NCBI RefSeq assembly: GCF_900094555.1
Contig: NZ_FMAC01000003.1
Span: 186,001-250,000 of the forward strand
Source: Martinezella hainanensis
GTDB taxonomy: Bacteria; Pseudomonadota; Alphaproteobacteria; Rhizobiales; Rhizobiaceae
Direction: 5' to 3'
DNA: 64,000 bases
Shown in pieces: positions 60,841-64,000 of this stretch. Both the position numbers and the translations under genes were made by a program. The first letter of the stretch is position 1. Each line of letters starts with the position of its first letter. Under the pieces are notes generated by a model. It made no database searches. It was not told the DNA's origin and saw only the letters and a list, made by a program, of their open reading frames with translations.

Positions 60841-62013
60841 ATGAACAAGAGCAATAATCTCGTCTCCTCCGCCTTGAGGAGCAATATGCAGCGCCGTGAC
60901 ATGCTCAAGCTGATGGGGGCGGGTGCGGCCGCACTCTCCGTCGGTGGGCTTTCTGCAACGCGTGCCATGGCTGATGACGCAACGGTTGCGTTCTGGGGCA
61001 CTGCGACGCTCGATATCGGCGACAAATGGCAGGAATTTACCCGCCAGAGTGGTGTTTCGCCCGAATTCACCGATAACGGCAACGATGTCGGTCCGGTGGT
61101 CGCGCGCCTTGCCGCCGGCAATGCCAATGATCTCTTCGATGTCGGCGGCTTTCAGGGCGGCGCCGAGCGTGAACTCGCCAAGCAGGGCCTGATTGCGCCC
61201 TGGGACGTTTCAAAGATCTCGAATTTCGCCGGCATCTGGCAATGGGCCAAGGATATCCCGACCTTGACCTATGAGGGCAAGCAGTACGGCATTCCCACCG
61301 TCGTCAACGCCGACTCCATCATCTATCGCCCCGACAAGCTCGGCAAGGTCGACAGCTACGGCGTCATCTTCGATCCCAAGCTCAAGGGCAGGGTTGCGAT
61401 GGAAGATGCGTGGATCAACAGCGCCATCTTTACCGCCATCTATCTCAAGGAAGCGGAGAACAAGCCGATCAAGGAGCCGGGCAATCTGACGGAATCCGAA
61501 CTCGGCCTCGTCATGGAGTTCCTGATCAAGCACAAGAAGGACGGCCAGTTCCGCACCTTCTGGAATGGCTGGGAACAGGGCGTCCAACTGGTGGCGAATG
61601 AAGAAGTTGACGCCATGACCGGCTGGGAGCCGATCGTCTATGAAGGCCGCAAGCGCGGTCTGCAGGTCGAATATGCGGCTCCCGTCGAAGGCTACGAAGG
61701 CTGGGGCAACAACACGGTGCTGCTCAAGGGTGCCACGGAGCGCGGCAAGGCTGACGTCGCCCACAAATTCGTCGATGCACTGCTGGCCGGCCTTTATGGT
61801 TGCGAACTCGGCAAGGCGCGCGGCTATCTCGTGCCGACCGACAACAACCTCGCCTACGCCAAGGCCCATCCGGACGAATACAAGCCTGACGATGTAGCCA
61901 AGCTTGCCGACCATGTGAAGGCCAAGTTCTCCGGAAAGGTCTACTGGCAGAATTGCCGCCCGGACAATTTCCAACTCTACGAAGAGTGGTGGCAGAAGCT
62001 GCGCAACGCCTGA
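60841..62013 (+). CDS. Polyamine-type ABC substrate-binding protein with a Tat signal
   Basis: A 390-residue PotD/PotF-class binding protein. The N-terminus has a twin-arginine signal: RRDMLKLMGAGAAALSV, with cleavage expected after TRAMA. The mature part begins VAFWGTATLDIGDKW. Tat export implies folding before export or a need to avoid a cytoplasmic mismatch. ATG 60841 has GGAAGGGA upstream; the frame is also open from 60820. It is the fourth gene of the unit and should bind the imported substrate in the periplasm. Confidence 0.92.
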   Translation: MNKSNNLVSSALRSNMQRRDMLKLMGAGAAALSVGGLSATRAMADDATVAFWGTATLDIGDKWQEFTRQSGVSPEFTDNGNDVGPVVARLAAGNANDLFDVGGFQGGAERELAKQGLIAPWDVSKISNFAGIWQWAKDIPTLTYEGKQYGIPTVVNADSIIYRPDKLGKVDSYGVIFDPKLKGRVAMEDAWINSAIFTAIYLKEAENKPIKEPGNLTESELGLVMEFLIKHKKDGQFRTFWNGWEQGVQLVANEEVDAMTGWEPIVYEGRKRGLQVEYAAPVEGYEGWGNNTVLLKGATERGKADVAHKFVDALLAGLYGCELGKARGYLVPTDNNLAYAKAHPDEYKPDDVAKLADHVKAKFSGKVYWQNCRPDNFQLYEEWWQKLRNA

Positions 62014-62105
62014 TTTAACACAATGGACCGGGGCTGGTGCATCTGTCGAACGACAGGCCGGCCCCGAGCCGATGGGATCAACGCCGAGAGAAGGAGGATT
62101 AGATT

Positions 62106-62960
62106 ATGAAGACATCAGTTCTATTGCTGACCGCTCCGCTTGCGGCGATCCTCGCGCTTGGCCTTGCGCCGCTCGTTCTTGTCGTGGTCTGGAGCTTTTG
62201 TGCCTGGGACTCTGCCACCTACTGGATCAAGCCGGAATTCAGCCTCGCCGCCTATGGCGCCATTCTGGAAGCCGGGCGCTGGAGCGTGTTTCTATCCACG
62301 CTTGGCAAGGCGTTCCTGACATCCGCTATATGCCTCGTCATCGCCTATCCCACTGCCTATGCAATGTATTTTCTGGCTGGTCGCACTCTGTCCGTCGTGC
62401 TCGCGGCCCTTCTTACGATCCCGTTTTTCACGTCCTATCTCATTCGCTCCTTCTCCTGGCGGCTGCTGCTTGGCCGCACTGGCGTCATCAACATGCTTCT
62501 TCAGCAAGCCGGCATCACGGATGCGCCGCTCGACTGGTTGCTGTTCAGCGATTTTGCCGTCATCGTCGGGCTTGTCGCCTCCTACCTGCCGTTCGCAACC
62601 TTCCCTGTCCTGCTCTCCATGCGCCGCGTCGACCCGATCGCGCTGGCGGCATCGCGCGATCTTGGCGCCGGGTTCTGGACGATGGTCCGCACCGTGTTGC
62701 TGCCGCTGACCTACTCCGGCGTCTTTGCCGGTTTCCTCTTCGTCTTCGTCATGGTTGCCGGCTCCTCGACCGAGGTGCAGATGCTTGGAGGCGCTGGCGC
62801 ATCGATCGTCTCGGTGATGATCAACGACGTCATGCGTGTCGCCAATTTTCCGCTCGCCTTTGCAATCTCGACGCTGATGCTCGTCATCGTCTTTGGGCTG
62901 GTGCTGATCGGCAATGCCCTGTTCGGCCTTTCTTCGCTATTCGAGGAGCGCGGCCAATGA
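62106..62960 (+). CDS. ABC importer permease 1 (PotB-like)
   Basis: A 284-residue permease with about six helices and the EAA-type coupling loop in the later third (RRVDPIALAASRDLGAGFWTMVRTVLLPLTYSG). It belongs to the polyamine/opine transporter group. GGAGG lies about 9 bases upstream of the ATG. It overlaps permease 2 by 4 bases (ATGA). Confidence 0.92.
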   Translation: MKTSVLLLTAPLAAILALGLAPLVLVVVWSFCAWDSATYWIKPEFSLAAYGAILEAGRWSVFLSTLGKAFLTSAICLVIAYPTAYAMYFLAGRTLSVVLAALLTIPFFTSYLIRSFSWRLLLGRTGVINMLLQQAGITDAPLDWLLFSDFAVIVGLVASYLPFATFPVLLSMRRVDPIALAASRDLGAGFWTMVRTVLLPLTYSGVFAGFLFVFVMVAGSSTEVQMLGGAGASIVSVMINDVMRVANFPLAFAISTLMLVIVFGLVLIGNALFGLSSLFEERGQ

Positions 62961-63757
62961 CAGTCAGGGAAGGAACGACCCCGCGCATCGTCATCTGGGC
63001 TCTGACCATCTTCGGCCTCATCGTGATCTATGCGCCACCGCTTTATCTGCTTGGTGTCTCGTTCAATCCGGCGCTGCAGCCGGGGTTGCCGCACTTCTCC
63101 GACATTACCCTGAAATGGTACCTCGCACTCGGCTCGGAAAGCGCGCTTGTCGCCGCGCTCGGGCAATCAATCATCATTGCGCTTGCAACGGCTGTCATCG
63201 CGACGCTGCTGTCGCTCGGCGCGGCGCTGGCCCATCGCGAGCTTCACCGCGGGCGCAGCCTGTGGTTTCTGACCGTGCTGTTGCCGATGTTCATACCTGG
63301 AGTCATCCAGGGGCTGGCGCTTTCGACGGTGATCAGTCGCGCTGGCGTTAAGGCATCGGCCTTGACCGTTATTGCCGGCCATCTGCTATGGGCGATGCCC
63401 TTCGCCTTCGTCGTCATCCTGACGAGCTTTGCCGCGGTCAAGCGAACCTATCTGATGGCGGCGGACGATCTCGGTGCCGGCCGCTTCCGGCAGTTCTGGG
63501 ATATTACCCTGCCATTGATCCGGCCGGGCCTCATCAGCGCCTTCATCTTTTCGTTCCTGCTGTCCCTCAACGAGTTTACGCGCGCCTTTTATCTGGCCGG
63601 TCGCCAAAACACGTTGCCGGTAGTGCTGTTCGGCAAAATGAATTCCGGCGCCTCGCCGACGATCTATGCGATGTCGGGCGCAATCTTCCTTGTATCAAGC
63701 GTTTGCGTGGTGGCCGTCGCACTGCGTTCGCTGCTCATGCAACGCCGAGTGGGGTGA
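62957..63757 (+). CDS. ABC importer permease 2 (PotC-like)
   Basis: A 266-residue permease with about six helices; the EAA loop is MAADDLGAGRFRQFWDITLPLIRPG. With permease 1 it forms the heterodimeric channel of a polyamine-type importer. ATG 62957 overlaps the permease 1 stop. Confidence 0.92.
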   Translation: MTVREGTTPRIVIWALTIFGLIVIYAPPLYLLGVSFNPALQPGLPHFSDITLKWYLALGSESALVAALGQSIIIALATAVIATLLSLGAALAHRELHRGRSLWFLTVLLPMFIPGVIQGLALSTVISRAGVKASALTVIAGHLLWAMPFAFVVILTSFAAVKRTYLMAADDLGAGRFRQFWDITLPLIRPGLISAFIFSFLLSLNEFTRAFYLAGRQNTLPVVLFGKMNSGASPTIYAMSGAIFLVSSVCVVAVALRSLLMQRRVG

Positions 63758-63830
63758 TCCATATGCAAATTGGACTGACGAGTCGCAAGTTCTGCCCGCC
63801 CTTAGACCTCCATCAACGGGAGTATAGAGG

Positions 63831-64000
63831 ATGAAACAAGAGTCGAAACTGATGGCGCTGATCCGCGCTGGTAAGAGGCAGGAGGCGCTTGACATGGTCG
63901 AGCGGCTGAAGGCGGCGACGCAATCGCTGCCGACGTCTATCAAGGTAGATCGAACGGGCGCCGTCACCTACTACAAAGGGAACCGCCGTTTCGTGAGAAA
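63831..64000 (+). CDS. Partial small gene at the window end
   Basis: ATG 63831, preceded by GGGAG 8 bases upstream and by AGAGG directly before it, opens a frame that runs to the end of the window (56 residues seen, no stop): MKQESKLMALIRAGKRQEAL and then VERLKAATQSLPTSIKVDRTGAVTYYKGNRRFVR. It lies 73 bases after permease 2 on the same strand and could belong to the operon. No family recognised in the visible part. Confidence 0.55.
   Translation, partial: MKQESKLMALIRAGKRQEALDMVERLKAATQSLPTSIKVDRTGAVTYYKGNRRFVR

Noticed and set aside
1..64000. CRISPR arrays, insertion sequences, conjugation genes, tRNA and rRNA
   Set aside because: No repeat-spacer pattern, transposase or relaxase motif, or tRNA/rRNA signature was found on reading through the window.

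Overview
The window looks like part of a secondary replicon (plasmid or chromid) of a Rhizobiaceae bacterium of the Rhizobium/Agrobacterium type. A complete repABC replication and partition operon lies on the minus strand at 3070-6738. It has a counter-transcribed RNA between repB and repC, a consensus 16-bp parS palindrome inside repB, two related palindromes upstream of repA, and a ProQ/FinO-type RNA chaperone gene next door. Coding sequence is GC-rich, gene density is high, and I see no insertion sequence, transposase, conjugation gene, CRISPR array, tRNA or rRNA.

Layout. 1-2600: three plus-strand genes (chorismate-lyase-like exported protein, GFA zinc protein, L,D-transpeptidase-like protein). 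3070-7700: repCBA and proQ/finO. 7.7-16 kb: loosely packed accessory region with an ABC exporter, a DoxX protein, an ornithine-carbamoyltransferase-like protein with altered active-site motifs plus an unknown partner, and a diguanylate cyclase. 16.3-21 kb: a D-hydroxyproline/D-proline type catabolic group (GntR regulator, DapA-family lyase, Ldh_2-family imino-acid reductase, FAD-dependent D-amino-acid dehydrogenase) with the remnant of a GlnQ-type ATPase inside it. 21-25.4 kb: DUF899 protein with a coupled small membrane protein, a TPR/winged-helix protein with a beta-propeller protein, a nucleotidyltransferase. 25.5-30.3 kb: MHS-family carboxylate permease divergent from a DctB/DctD-like two-component system whose regulator lacks the GAFTGA loop.

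30.5-34.5 kb: a 30-residue membrane peptide candidate, then an EmrAB-type drug efflux pair divergent from its TetR repressor, with clear operator repeats. 34.5-38.2 kb: copper-handling cluster (CopC, SCO1/SenC, PCuAC, PepSY membrane protein, Cys-containing exported protein). 38.7-39.8 kb: a second diguanylate cyclase. 39.9-43.1 kb: cobalamin riboswitch followed by a BtuFCD-like corrinoid ABC importer. 43.2-45.5 kb: LysR regulator divergent from an SDR protein without the catalytic tyrosine and a RidA protein. 45.6-51.5 kb: a complete ybhGFSR-cecR exporter locus with a palindromic operator. 51.5-52.8 kb: DUF882 murein peptidase. 53.2-63.8 kb: a LuxR/MalT-type (LAL) regulator followed by a seven-gene unit: hydantoinase/oxoprolinase B and A subunits, a polyamine-type ABC importer (ATPase, Tat-exported binding protein, two permeases), and a small gene cut by the window end.

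The replicon therefore carries transport, detoxification and amino-acid-like catabolism modules, most next to their own regulator. No single wholly new multigene system stands out. The best leads are the GAFTGA-less DctD-like regulator, the divergent carbamoyltransferase pair, the LAL/hydantoinase/ABC unit, the small leader ORF behind the B12 riboswitch, and the arrangement of parS-like palindromes.
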